Assembly (NCBI RefSeq): GCF_050003625.1
Contig: NC_134401.1
Span: forward strand, 68,242,537-68,306,536
Origin: Haematobia irritans
Taxonomy: Eukaryota; Arthropoda; Insecta; Diptera; Muscidae
Direction of reading: 5' to 3'
Length of the DNA stretch: 64,000 nucleotides
Positions 43,303 through 54,641 of this stretch are shown one piece after another; within the stretch, counting starts at the first letter, position 1, and each line of letters begins with the position of its first letter. The notes beneath the pieces were generated by a model. That model had not been told where the DNA came from. It made no database searches and was given only the letters and a program-made list of their open reading frames with translations. A program made the translations under genes and the position numbers.

Positions 43303-44253
43303 ACACGCTCACAAAAAATCGCTTCTGTAACAAATACTCCCAAACATATTTTGCCCAAACATTTATATGTTTGATCTCTTCCAATATATAATATGTTTGA
43401 AAGCATATTGGTCTAAACAATATATGTTTGGGTAGTCTAAGTTCCAAACATTTTGTATTTTTGCATCCAAATTCAATAATGTTGTCTTCCAAAAATAATA
43501 TGTTATTATGTGAACATATAATATGTTTGGAAGCATTTTGCACCCAAAAATATTATATGCTTAAAAAAAATTCTCCCAAACAATATTGTGCTCAAAATTT
43601 TATTTATTTATTTATATATTTACAATCATAATGAATTATGAAAATAAACAGGTAATATAGGTGCTAACAACATAGGTTTTCGACCTGATTGCTCAAAATT
43701 TTGTTTCTGCCCAATTGTATATTCCCCCACATCTTTTTCACTTCCACGAGATTTTTTAGTTCTTAGCACCTTTTTCTGTAATACAAACATTGTAGAAGAA
43801 ATTATCCAATTGTATGATTTTTTTTTATTTTAATTTTACCTTTTGCCGGACGGGGATTCGAACAGCGGACCACACAGTTTGTAAGGATCAAAGAAGTAGC
43901 TGATCAATTGCCCAAGGATAAATAAAATGTTAATTTTGTAATAACAAGCAACAACCACCAACTTAATTCAATATCGCTCCCTGTTAAATAGCGCTCCAAG
44001 CTACTAAACACATATATGTTTATAGGCTATTTCTAAATTAATATATGTTTGCATCCAAGCATATTATATTTACAAACATTTTATGTCCCAAACATAATAT
44101 GTTCTCACATATTAACATATATGTCCCAAACATGTTATGCTAGTTTATGAACATTATATGCTTGCACTCAAAAATATTGTGTTTAAAAATTAGTGTTCCA
44201 AACATATAATGTTTCTAGCCAAACAATTGAAAAACAGTCTTTTTCATCCGTGT
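43303..44253. mobile_element. CACG-ended MITE, copy 2, CAAACATAT motif
   Basis: 951 bp, the same family as 27858-28834, including the fixed LINE-tail insertion (43600-43690) and the tRNA-like B box (about 43859). Ends TA|CACGCTCAC and CATCCGTG|TA give a clean TA duplication. Confidence 0.75.
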
Positions 44254-44512
44254 AGCAACTACCTGGGAATTATTTTATCATTCCACTGAATTGCAACCCT
44301 GTTACCAACTTGTTCTGAACGTCGTTACCCCAAAGGCTTCGTAGTCCAATTTGGCGTCTTTGCAAATTATACCGACACATGTCAAAAGTCTAGATCCATA
44401 CAATAATATATGAATCTTAACCATTTGTTCAACGAGAGTTAGTTTTTGATTATAAAATGGTATTTAAATACAAATTACCTCTGTTTTCCTTGAATAAGAA
44501 TTATTATTTTAG
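44254..44512. other. No gene recognised; may be intron
   Basis: AT-rich. Ends in TTATTATTTTAG, a good 3' splice site for the exon at 44513. Confidence 0.35.
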
Positions 44513-44600
44513 GCATCTAGTGATCGAAACCGTTCTCCTCGGCCCGACGAAAGTGGAAATGATACCATGTCGCCATCGAAGAAATTTCGTTCCGATTCTG
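44513..44600 (+). CDS. Candidate host exon, 88 bp
   Basis: A polypyrimidine-containing acceptor TTATTATTTTAG precedes it and a GTAAAT donor follows. The open frame reads SSDRNRSPRPDESGNDTMSP and then KKFRSDS, a Ser/Arg/Pro-rich nuclear-type segment. Its base composition is clearly more GC-rich than the flanks, as expected for a true exon. The 88-bp length means it would be read in a defined phase. I cannot name the gene. It could be a live exon of a gene extending beyond these repeats or a relic; no neighbouring exon was found. Confidence 0.4.
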
Positions 44601-45376
44601 GTAAATATAGTCTAAAGTAACACATTTTGTTTTTGAAAAACTTCTTTATTTGACCAATTGATCTAAAGCTTTTTCCGAATCACCGTTCCTGTGTTGTTGG
44701 GACCTTGAGTGGAACTGATTTGTCTAAAATCATATTTGTATTTTATAGATAGAAATCACTAATTTATCAACACTTTTCCAATACGTTGTTTCACATCCAG
44801 ATTTATATTTGGTATAAATCTGGTATAAATCGATAGCTGCGCAAGTTGTGCCAAAAAGATTTCATAAATACGGGTTGTTCCGTGTACGAATATGTAATTT
44901 GTATCCAGTAAACATAGTAAAGTGTCTTACAATAGTCCTCTACTTGCGATTGTTCCATAACCTTGAACCAAGAGAGGTTTAAGCATCTTTCAAGTATTTG
45001 AAAATAATTAATGAGAAAATCTTGCAAATAAGAATCTTAACCATGAACATGTGGCCCAAATGAGACAAATCGTGCATCTGAACTGGCCTTATTCAGAATA
45101 ATATAAATCATAAATTAATGAGTAGACAAGACTATTTACAAATGGATTTAATTACAATAGTGCTACCCATATAGCAGGTCGACCAGAAATTGTTGTAAAT
45201 TCCCCCTATCCCTTATCGATGATGTCTTGTTTTGTTTGTTTGGGCGTCTTATGTCCATTGCTATACATCCATATTTTATTCGCGTTATGAGCTTGTAGTT
45301 TTGTAGAGTAAGACCAACATATCCTACATCGCAGAGAATATGTAATGTAGTTACCAGACCCGCTGCTTGATAGGCG
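44601..45376. other. No gene recognised
   Basis: AT-rich. Minus-strand frames at 45027-44803 (LNLSWFKVMEQSQVEDYCKT) and about 45340-45170 (LHILCDVGYVGLTLQNYKL) look protein-like but match nothing I know. Confidence 0.3.
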
Positions 45377-45835
45377 ATTTCATTTCATTTTATTGAGTAC
45401 CTACACAACAAGATTAAAATCTTATAATTACAGTGCAGGATTATAAATGTTAAAACATCTCCGATTAATAATAAGTACAATAATTAAATTTAAAAATAAA
45501 AAGAAAATAAATTAAAATAAATAAAAATTGTATTAATAATAATAGAAAAAATATATATATAGAAATTACTTTTAATATTCAATTGCATTGTATAATTGAT
45601 GATTGAAATTGAAATTGTGATACTATATTATATCTACAAGCAAATTTTTAATGATAAGTATTCTAATTTTGAAATAAATTTTGAATACTCTTCTTAAAAG
45701 ATGATGCGTTGCTGATGCATTGTATATCGGGTGGTAGAGTGTTCCAGAGACGTATTGTGCCAATAAATAACTGCCATTCGGATACAAGACTTGTCCTTTA
45801 AAGGGTATTATATTCCTATATAAGGACAATATATA
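45377..45835 (-). mobile_element. LINE 3' end, copy 2 of the 1-1297 family
   Basis: Inverted match to 850-1290: the last RT codons (frameshifted), the 3' UTR and the AATAAAATGAAATG tail. Strongly 5'-truncated. Confidence 0.8.
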
Positions 45836-45842
45836 TACTATT

Positions 45843-46141
45843 GGCGCGAAGTGTAATGACTACTGTATGAGCTGTCATAATGCGGAAGAAAAAGAATTAA
45901 TAAAACACCTCTTGTGTGTAAGGCGTAAGCGAATTTTAGTGGCATATAGCTTTAGATTACAGGCGGACCTATAAAACTTTAACTTAAGCAGTCTGCTAAT
46001 GTTTTTAGAACAATCTGGTCGGTTAAAACTAGAAGTGCCCATATGTAATAGGTACTTTTAGTTAATGTGGTATCACAATGGACTGAATAGTCTAAGTGAT
46101 CCCGAAACTAAATTGGGCTGCCACTTTAACCTAACCTAACC
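45843..46141 (+). mobile_element. LOA LINE 3' end, truncated
   Basis: Matches 17542-17890 inverted: the C-terminal Cys motif region (YCMSCHNAEEKELIKHLL), then the 3' UTR with AATGTGGTATCACAATGGAC, and a TAACC-repeat tail at 46124-46141. Confidence 0.8.
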
Positions 46142-46699
46142 TGTCCCAGCTCAACCGCTTTGTCATATCCATCGGGTGTTTCTATGGCACTCATATTAAG
46201 TTAATAATGCTCCACTCGATATTTCGGCAGCTTTTCGCAGGGAGTTGAAGGATTTGGTTATCATAGAAGCAACCTGGAATCCATACCAGCTCTAAGATAA
46301 ATCAGCCTCCACAATCTTAAGAAGACATAAATGTAAACTTATTGAATGGAACTTGTCTGTATGAGATTTTCGCGTTTTAGGCTTGTAAACAATTTTGTAA
46401 ACAAATTGTTTGTTTGGCCTTTGTACATTTTCGATAACTCAGGGGATTTAAAAGATCAACGCTAGTTAGAACCCAATTTATACTGAATTACGATATAAAT
46501 CAATTCAAGACACGGCTTCTTCAAAAAGTTCCTGAGGCTAACAAACATTTCGCGAACATATAGTCAAACTGGTGACAGTATTATTGAATCGATAGATAAG
46601 CGTGTTAATTATATTCGAAAAATCATAGTTTCTGGCAAGACGTATTTAGTAATATTGTCACTTTGATTCTCAGTCAAAGTGAAAAACTGGAAATGTATC
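46142..46699. other. No gene recognised
   Basis: Mixed AT-rich sequence. No coding signal that I can support. Confidence 0.3.
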
Positions 46700-47022
46700 G
46701 ATGCATGCTTGGAAATATAAGGAAATGTGTTACGGTTCGCAAGAATAATTGAAGTAATTCGTACCATCAATTATGAGGACCATTTATAACGATACCAAGG
46801 CATATTTAGTAAGGTAGTTTTAGTATTACAAAACAAAAATGTCAGTCGCCATATTGAAACTTTGATTGTCAGTCAAATTGATTTAAATTTCCCACTTCTT
46901 GAATAATATGCTCAACAAGTGGGAAATATGAAAATATATAAATCTGAAAATGTATCTGTAAAAATTGAATACAAAATTATATTTCAAACAAAGTGTTTTC
47001 ATAAGCAGGTTATTATTGAACT

Positions 47023-49150
47023 CTACATTCTCCCACTTGAATTTTGTTCCCTACGAATTTTCTTCATAATTCTTTCTGAGCGCCTTGGAGTGAACTCTTG
47101 CTTTCTTTTCTCATTTCGGAAATTTCTGTATTCTGCTTGTCGTTCAAGTAATACTTGTGGTGCTGTAGTAACGTTATTATGAGTTTGGTTAATAGTTGCA
47201 TTTTGTACGCAAGAATGTAATCCTTGTGAATAAAAAGACAATCTGGACGTCGTAGGATTCCCTACACCTTGTTCTTCTGCAGCCTGTCCATTTTGTACTT
47301 CCCGAAAATGACTAGGGTTTAGATTTTCAACTGGAAATAATATATCAATATCGTCGTTTTTGTTTGAATTGGATACAGACTGGCTTGAGTTTTGTACCCC
47401 ATCTCTTGATTCAAGCCTAAGTTTTATTTGATTTTGGTGTCTTTTCATGACACCATTCATTGTATTTACTAGGTACATGTAATTTCCTAGGAGCTTTTTT
47501 ATTTCTCCCGATATCCAACCTTTATTACCAGAATAATTTCTGATGTATACATTTTGTCCAATGCAAAATTTCGATATACAATTTTGAGACTTGTGTTTCA
47601 CTGGAAACATAGCTGTTAGAATAGTACGCGGTTGACGACCATGCAACAGTTCGCTGGGGGACTTTCCACTGAGTGGATTTGGTGTAGCTCTATAGGTGGT
47701 CAAATATTTATACAGAGCTTGTTCTTGATTGGGATGTCCCTGGCATATTTTATTAAAATTTGATTTGAATGTGCGAACAAATCTTTCTGCCAACCCATTG
47801 GATGCAGGGTGAAAAGGAGCCGTCGTTAAGTGTTCTATTGCATTTATTTGACAAAAACGCTTAAATTCAGCAGAAGTGAATTGAGTTCCATTATCACTGT
47901 GGAAGACCTTCAATGCAGAATATATTTTGTAATGCTGTTATAGTTGATAGAGCAGTTAAAGTTGATACTGGTCGAACAAATGAACATTTTAAATATGAAT
48001 CCACTACTATGAGCCACATTTTCCCCAAAAAGGGGACCTGAAAAATCTACATGAATTCTTTCCCAAGGATGCTTAGCTTCTGGCCAATTGGAAAACTATT
48101 GCTGAAGATTTACTCCATTTTCTAGACAAATCTTACAAGTTTTTACCAAATTCTCAATATCTTCATCAATTTTTGGAAACCATATATATCTCCGAGCAAG
48201 CTGTTTCATTCTACTAGCACCCCAATGTCCCTCATGTAATGTGCTTAAAACTTGAGATCTTATTTTACTTGGTATAATCACCCGAGAATGCTCATTATGT
48301 AGAAGTAACACACCATGTTTTAATGAAATAGAATTTTTTCTTGCGAAATAGGTTTGTAATACCTCGCTACACTCATTTTTAGAAGGCCAGCCTTTTAAAA
48401 CATAATCTGCCACAATAGCTAAAGTTTCATCATCCATTGTATGTGTGGCTACTATAAAGGCATCAATGGGACTTTCTTCCAAAACGGCATTATACACGTT
48501 TTCAATACACGATGTTTCGGATTCATAAGTATCAAACTCATTAACTGCTCCTATTGGTAGTCTTGATAAGGCATCGGCCTTGGCATGATGAGAAGTTGAT
48601 TTATATTTTATAGTGTAATCATATGCTTGTAATGTGATAGCCCAACGTTGCAGTCGATGTAATGTCATTGTAGGCAGTTTTTTAAAAGGATGAAAAAGCG
48701 TTGTAAGTGCTTGGTGGTCAGTAACTAACTCGAAATGTCTGCCATAGATATATTGATGAAATTTTTGCACTTCAAATATTATGGCAAGAGCTTCTTTTTC
48801 CACCTGTGAATAGTTTACTTGTGCCGAATTTAGAGTCTTTGAGGCAAAGCATGTTTGCTTTTCAGAGCCATCAGGATATTTGTGTGACAACACTGCTCCA
48901 ATTCCATGACTGGAGGCATCTGTAGCCAGAATTATGGGAATTATGGTCGTAATGCACCAGTTTGGCTATTTTTAAAATGTCTTGTTTTAGTGTTTTAAAA
49001 GCTAATTCCTGCGTTTTTCCCCAATGAAATTTCACATTTGATTTACGTAGATGATTCAATGGTGCAGCTGTTTTGGAAAAATTTGGTATGAACTTATTGT
49101 AGTTTATTTTGCCAATAAAAGCTTCGAGCTCCCTAATATCATTTTTGTTA
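47023..49150 (-). pseudogene. Gypsy C pol (RT end, RNase H, integrase)
   Basis: Minus strand: RT thumb ELEAFIGKINYNKFIPNF, a frameshift near 48880, then RNase H (QVEKEALAIIFEVQKFHQYI; LVTDHQALTTLF; AKADALSRLPIG) and the integrase zinc finger (HWGASRMKQLARRYIWFPKI, CKICLENG). After another break near 47950-48100 comes the core with FHSDNGTQFTSAEFKRF and HPASNGLAERFVRTFKSNF. The first core Asp lies in the broken region. The C-terminus is basic (EFTPRRSERIMKKIRRE). The sequence resembles the Mag/Tor-like gypsy branch more than gypsy B; that is inferred from RNase H wording only. Confidence 0.8.
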
Positions 49151-49162
49151 TAGGGCTGTCGG

Positions 49163-49850
49163 AATTTTTGTTATAGGGCTGTCACCCGGGATAAATCCCG
49201 TCCCGAAATCCCGGTATTTTCGGGGCTGGATAATCCCGAACCCGGATTTTTCGAGATCCCGAAAAAAAATTCCAATTTATTAAATTTGTGGCTTAGATAT
49301 CAACGAGTTAATAAACATATATGATACACCTTAAGTAAGAATTTATTATACATGGGGTATACTATAAAAACAACAGAATTTCATCAAATACTGATGTAAA
49401 CGATAAGGTCCTCCTTTGAACAATGAGTTCATGTGAAATGGAATTCGTGCAACATAAAATAAAAAGCAAAGATAAAAATTAGGATGCCTTGCTATTTTTA
49501 AGAAGTTACTTAAAACGATGAAGTACAAAAGGATTAACACAAGTTTACGAAAATATACCTAATCTGATCAAAATCCTTAAAAGGTTTTGTTGAGTAGATA
49601 GCGATATGAAATTGCTTTTTAATTATTTTTTTTATAATTTTTTGTTTTTCTTTTTTCATATTGTTTAGTTGGAGTAAGTTTTCGTTAAGTATGATAGCAA
49701 TTTGAAATTTTGAAATGCTTTTTAATTTACTCTTATGTTCTTTTTTTGTTAAAAAATTGAATTAAAGTAATTTGGTTTAAAGTACAACTATTTTTTTGGC
49801 AATGTATTTAAAGAATCCGGAAAATTTCGGGATCCCGGGATTTACAAAAA
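49163..49850. mobile_element. hAT-like MITE with ATCCCG motif
   Basis: The left end TAGGGCTGTCACCCGGGAT is hAT-like. Both arms carry ATCCCG/CGGGAT motifs, and the right arm ends near GATCCCGGGATTTAC. A second TAGGGCTGTC just upstream (49152-49161) follows the same TTTTTGTTA. The right terminus is unclear. Confidence 0.45.
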
Positions 49851-49930
49851 TCGATCCTATTCGAAATATGAGGAAATGTGTTCGGTTCGAAAGAATAATT
49901 CAAGAAATTCTTAACATCAACAACATTTTT

Positions 49931-50179
49931 GTATGAGGTAAAAGCTACAAAGTGTGCTCATTCCTCAAAATTTCTCCCATATTATTTTTTTTATAAATCA
50001 TAACATGGGACTTCCACTGATGATGAAGTTGGCCGTAAAGGCTTATGAGGTTTGTGGATTTTCGGGAGCTCATGGAGTCTGGGGCTGTGGCAGTTTATCT
50101 TAAGAATTTATATGGTAAACTCGAAGTTCCCTTTATCTTTTTTGTACATAGTTCGACGTTAAGCGATATTTCTTTGATT
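49931..50179. other. No gene recognised
   Basis: A plus-strand frame (RFVDFRELMESGAVAVYLKN) is protein-like but unidentified. Confidence 0.25.
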
Positions 50180-50518
50180 GAATTCATTTATTTCAGTATT
50201 GTAAATACTATAAATATTAACAAATTATGTAAAAAATTATATACGTTTGAATTAAGATATTTAACAGAGTGAATTAATATTACTATTTCTTGTATAAATA
50301 ATACAAAGTTTTTTACATAAATTCTCATTCTCCTCGTTTTTTATATAATTGGGTAGCCTGTTGTATAATTGAAGTCCTTTGTAAAAAAGAGATCTCTGTG
50401 AAGATGATGAATTTACGCGCTGTAACCTGAAGTCTCCTTTATTTCTGAGGTTATATGGTTGCACATCTCCAACATATCGCAATCTTTCAACTTTAAAAAA
50501 ATATTCATATAATCTCAT
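50180..50518 (-). pseudogene. LINE 3' end (YNLRNK type)
   Basis: The minus strand reads VQPYNLRNKGDFRLQRVNSS and RSLFYKGLQLYNRLPNYIKN, the usual C-terminus of a non-LTR RT (the segment ending in an FKKL-like helix). The 3' UTR ends near AAATAAATGAATTCAAT. 5'-truncated; a third LINE family in this window. Confidence 0.7.
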
Positions 50519-50758
50519 GTGTAGAAAATTTTATTTATGTATAGGTATGTATACAATATTTTTATAATATTAAATTGAGCCGACGGGCTTTTTGGGCAGC
50601 AAATAAATCAATTACTTCTTCAGTCGGCACATTTATTCGGCGATGAACCGACATTAATGCCAATCCATTGAGTCTACTCTCGCTAGTCGAATTTCTAAGA
50701 TACGTCTTTAATCTCTTCATTGTTGAAAATGAAAGTTGGGATGAGTACGTAGTAACTG

Positions 50759-51489
50759 CAGGGATGCAAAATGCAGTACTATAGTACTTTTTTCAATACT
50801 TTTTCACCCCGGTCACTACCGTAGTACCCCCGCGAATGATTTAGTACCTTTTGTGTAGACATTTTTGAGTCGATATCAGATTTATGGTACAATAGCTTTG
50901 ACAAAATATTTTAATATTTCGACAAAGTCTTTATCAACCTTATTTGCTAATAGTCTTTTACAAATATGGCAAAACAGACATGTTCATGTGGTAAGAAAAT
51001 CTCGATTTTGTAAAAGACATAGTCAAAAACAGGATTTTATTGAACTTCAAGAATGTTTTAGTCGAAAAATGAATGCGATTCTATACTATCGATTTTTTAT
51101 TTCGGTAGAAAATGTTGTCAAAATTTTATTTCTATATAGAATTTTTGCAAAATTTTATTTTTATAGAAAATTTTGTCAAAATTTTATTTCAATTGAAAAT
51201 TTTGTACAAATTTTATATATATAGGAAATTTTTGCAAAATTTTATTTCTATAGAAAAAATTTTGCAACATTTTTTTTCTACGGATTTTTTTTTGCAAAAT
51301 TTTATTTCTATAGAAAATTTTTGCAAAATTTTATTTATATAGAAAATTTTGTCAAAATTTTATTTTCTTTAATTTAGTCTCTTGACAATAATTTTCCAGT
51401 GAAATTTTTGTTGAAATTTAGTAAAAAGTACCTTTCCGCTCAAAAAATACCTTTTTGTACTTTCTTAAAAATTGTATTTTCCATCCCTG
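50759..51489. mobile_element. hAT MITE with internal subrepeat array
   Basis: Ends CAGGGATGCAAAATGCAG and (inverted) CAGGGATGGAAAATAC, 8-bp duplication AGTAACTG (50751-50758, 51490-51497). Contains the array at 51105-51370. Inserted in a hAT transposase gene. Confidence 0.9.
51105..51370. repeat. Array of about eight 36-40-bp near-palindromic units
   Basis: Unit around CAAAATTTTATTTCTATAG followed by AAAATTTTG. Unit length varies and the units are diverged. Confidence 0.85.
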
Positions 51490-51618
51490 AGTAACTGGCA
51501 AAGTGACCAAAATTTTTAAAAGAATATGTACGTTTGGAAATATCTCTTTATTGCACTCTCCAAGTGCTTCCATCGCTGAATTAGGCAGGTTCTTTTCACA
51601 GGTTTTGCGCCATTTCAT

Positions 51619-52347
51619 TTACACATGTGTGTTTGGCTGTTTCGTTGTTGTTGCTATGGCCAAACAAAGCGAGTCATGTTCACAAAAAGAACAACAAACA
51701 CACATAAAAAGCAGAAATACATTTTCCAAAAATGAAATTTGTGGTGCGAGAACAAAAACAATTTGTTTTTTTCGACCGTCGTTTGACGGGCTTTTCAACT
51801 AGTATTCTAGGATTAGTGCAAGTTTTATAGGTAAGCGTTTTCAAAATAAAACCTTCAGCTTTCCTTCAACATCTTCGATAAGATTTTTCTATGCAGCTAA
51901 AAATATATATTGGTATGAATGTTATCATAGACACGTTTGTTCTTTAGTCCTTTAACGACACTTTAGATCATTCATATCAATTGTTCGAAATTTGAATTCC
52001 TGATCGAAATAATTTACATTGTTATTGCACATTTTGTGCAATATTTTAAACATATCATTTCTGATATGTTTAAAAATAATCGTTTTAAACAAGGTTTTTC
52101 ACAAATTTCGAAAAAATTTTCCATTCGCATATTTTTTTAATTTATGCGAATGGACATATTTACTATATACGAAATGTTCTCTATATTGCCAGCTTGTTTA
52201 AAAATTATGAGAGAATGCAGTTTTTTACATCTTACTGATAAAAGAAGTTTCCCTTTTTGACACTTCCAGAAACAACTGTGCGAAGCTTGCTAAGTTTTGC
52301 AATGTGTCATCAAAAATCTAAGCTTATGGGTTATCCATTTGAGTCTG
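51619..52347. other. No gene recognised
   Basis: AT-rich. A 20-bp inverted repeat around CATATCATTTCTGATATG lies at about 52045. Confidence 0.3.
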
Positions 52348-52498
52348 ATTTAGGTTAGGTTAGGTTATGGAGGATGAGACCAGCCAAAAGGGCTGGCTCC
52401 CACTTACACCATGTTGATCCATTGTGTTTCCTCATAGTTGTTCTTCTTCGTCCTCATCAATCATTTGAGTTTGCAGGCGAGTTCCAAAGAAAGTTTTC

Positions 52499-54641
52499 CT
52501 AGGTCTTCCATCCCGAGGCCTTTATAAAGGCACGTATATCCTTCATGTTCCAGTTCCGTACATCCGTTATATCCTGAAAGAAAAGGGAGCCCAGTATCTT
52601 GTTTCTTCTAAAGGATAATGCTGGACACTGGCACAGAAAATGGTAGAAGTCTTCTTTTGCCTCTGGGTCCAGACACCATCTACAAATATCGTCAGTCATT
52701 AAGCCAATCCTTACCATGTGTTTTCGAAGGGTGTTGTGTCCTGTTATGATGCCTATCAATACTCTCAGATCATCTCTGCGAGTCGCCATCAGAAAAACAG
52801 ACTTTTTGCGGCTCTTGTCGTCCCATATCAGTTTGGTTTGCTCGCAGGTCGCATAGGAAGACCAACGTTCCTTCCATAAATCATCTTACATTGATCCTGT
52901 AAGTATATTAAGATAGCGGGAGAAGACATCTGTAGCGATGTCGTTCGTCCCGCGTTCCAGGTACCCAGCACAGAGTGATACAGCGGCTGACTACCTTCGA
53001 CGTTATGTTCGGATTATCTAAGGCTTTTATTGCTGCCTGACTATCGATGAAGCTGAATATCGGCCTCATCGACAGTAGTTCCACAGCTTTAGCAATGGCA
53101 AATACCTCCGCCTGAAAGATGCTGCATAATTCATCCATCTTGTATGAATCCCTGATACCCAACCCTTCGCTAGTGAAAAGCACTAGCTCCGTTTTCCGTT
53201 GGACAGGGCCTCACTTATTATATCCGAGATAATGTCCAGAAATTTGCCTTATACCATTATGACAATATCTTCCGCATACGCCACTATTTTTATCCCTTTC
53301 TTGTGCAGAACAGTAAGAATCTCATCTACTACGTGTAGCCAGAGTAAAGGCGATATCATCCCTCTCTGAGGCAGTCCCCTTGTCGTAGTCGCGTTCCTTG
53401 TAGCATTCGCCAATTCCGCTTCTATATTCCTGTGCAGTAACATTCCCTCGATCCAGTCTTTTATATAGTCACTACACGAATTCCCTCCAATGCAAGTAGA
53501 ACCACGTCAATCTTCGTATTATTAAAAGCTTCTTCAATGTCAAGAAACGCCGCCAGTGTATGTTCCCTATATGCCATTGACCTCTCTATACAGTGCACTA
53601 CAGAGTGTAGTGCAGAGTCCACAGATCTGCCCTTTAAATAGGTATGTTGGCAGTTCGATAAACTCCCGTTCAGTTGATTCCATTTGATGCTTTCCTTGGA
53701 AACATTTTTCAAGATTTCATTTTTTCCCCGCGTGGTCTCTGAAGCCACATACATCCGTTGCCTTGTTAATCTTGCACTCTGGACAACGCGCTCCCAGTAG
53801 CAAGTCTATTGTCTCCTCTGGTGATTCTGTCCAGCTGCCATCTGTTTACTGTAAGTTCCCGGTAAACCTTTTCTGTTTCGATAAGAATTTTCTTAGCCTT
53901 GCGTATCCTTAATGTTGGAGAGGTCTTCTATCACACGTATGAAATAATTCCTTTTCGCCTTTCTTGTTTCCTTTTTGTACTCCTTTAGACAGTCTCTATA
54001 TTCGTTCCACAACAGCTCTGTAGTACCTCTCCTGGCCGCATTGTATAATTTATTTATTTATTTATTTTATTTCAACTTTATTAGTAACATAGCCTCATAG
54101 AGGCCCTATTCGTTAATAATAATAATTAAAAATTAAATAAATATGATATCTATAACGTATCTCTATATCCTACTGACAAATCAAGTTTACCTTAAAAAAA
54201 TGTAATGAGATCGTTAATGTAAACTACTTAGTTTCTAATTTCGTCGTCTTCTTCCTAAAATTCATCAGATCCTTATTCCACCATTCCGCCTGCTTGCTAT
54301 TTCGTGGTCGGCTGATTGGGCACGATCTTGAGAAGGATCGTGACAGCCAGTTTTTTATATCATATGCCGCCTTATCAATTTCCTCCATAGAAATAAGTTT
54401 CCTCTCATTCCATAATGTCGTGCCTCATTTAGGTTGTGTCGAAACCTGTTCCAGTTTGTCCTCCTTGGATTCCTAAACTCTCCACAATTTGGTTCTCCAG
54501 AAAGTATTCCATGAGGCTCTCCCCTCTCAGATTCGTGTCAGTACTAGCCCATAATTCGTGGTGAGCGTTTGCGTCACACCCAATAACGAAATCCATATTT
54601 TTTTCTCTACACACAGAAAACAGATTTGTTGTAGCAACCAT
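52499..54641 (-). pseudogene. LOA-like LINE ORF2, heavily broken
   Basis: Order on the minus strand: endonuclease DFVIGCDANAHHELWASTDT; linker YNAARRGTTELLWNEYRDCL; RT pieces LSNCQHTYLKGRSVDSALHS and LAAFLDIEEAFNN; then the catalytic block IVAYAEDIVIMV, where YADD reads YAED. RNase H pieces are SIFQAEVFAIAKAVELL and FSFIDSQAAIKALD. The C-terminus is CRWCLDPEAKEDFYHFLCQC. At least six frameshifts or stops are present, so it is older than the LOA element at 17542-22450. The tail sequence type is shared but the 3' UTR differs. Confidence 0.85.
54044..54240 (-). repeat. Short LINE tail insertion
   Basis: Starts with TTTA repeats and contains CATAGCCTCATAGAGGCCCT. Read on the minus strand it is a 3' UTR with an AAAT-repeat tail. 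It splits the second LOA LINE. Confidence 0.55.

Larger units (their letters stand above)
46700..49930 (-). mobile_element. Ty3/gypsy element C, deleted
   Basis: Integrase, RNase H and RT thumb remain on the minus strand. A polypurine run (AAGTGGGAGAA) precedes a TGTAGAGTTC start of a probable 3' LTR at about 47018, running to about 46732. A related sequence at 49860-49930 (AATAATTCAAGAAATTC) may be the rest of the 5' LTR. The gag and most of the RT are gone. Confidence 0.65.
50562..51618 (-). pseudogene. hAT transposase C-terminus (dimerisation domain)
   Basis: On the minus strand, EALGECNKEIFPNVHILLKI, then LVTLPVT, is interrupted at 51490 by a MITE. It resumes at 50758 with TYSSQLSFSTMKRLKTYLRN, SESRLNGLALMSVHRRINVP and a stop at 50562. 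This is the hAT C-terminal dimerisation domain in the form seen in ZMYM1/P52rIPK-like proteins. Removing the MITE and one copy of its 8-bp target gives an uninterrupted frame. Only this last 80 or so residues remain; the zinc finger and the catalytic core are absent. It could be an old transposon or a copy of a domesticated gene. Confidence 0.75.

Noticed and set aside
51105..51370. CRISPR-like array
   Set aside because: No unique spacers; the units are contiguous and diverged, and lie inside a eukaryotic MITE.
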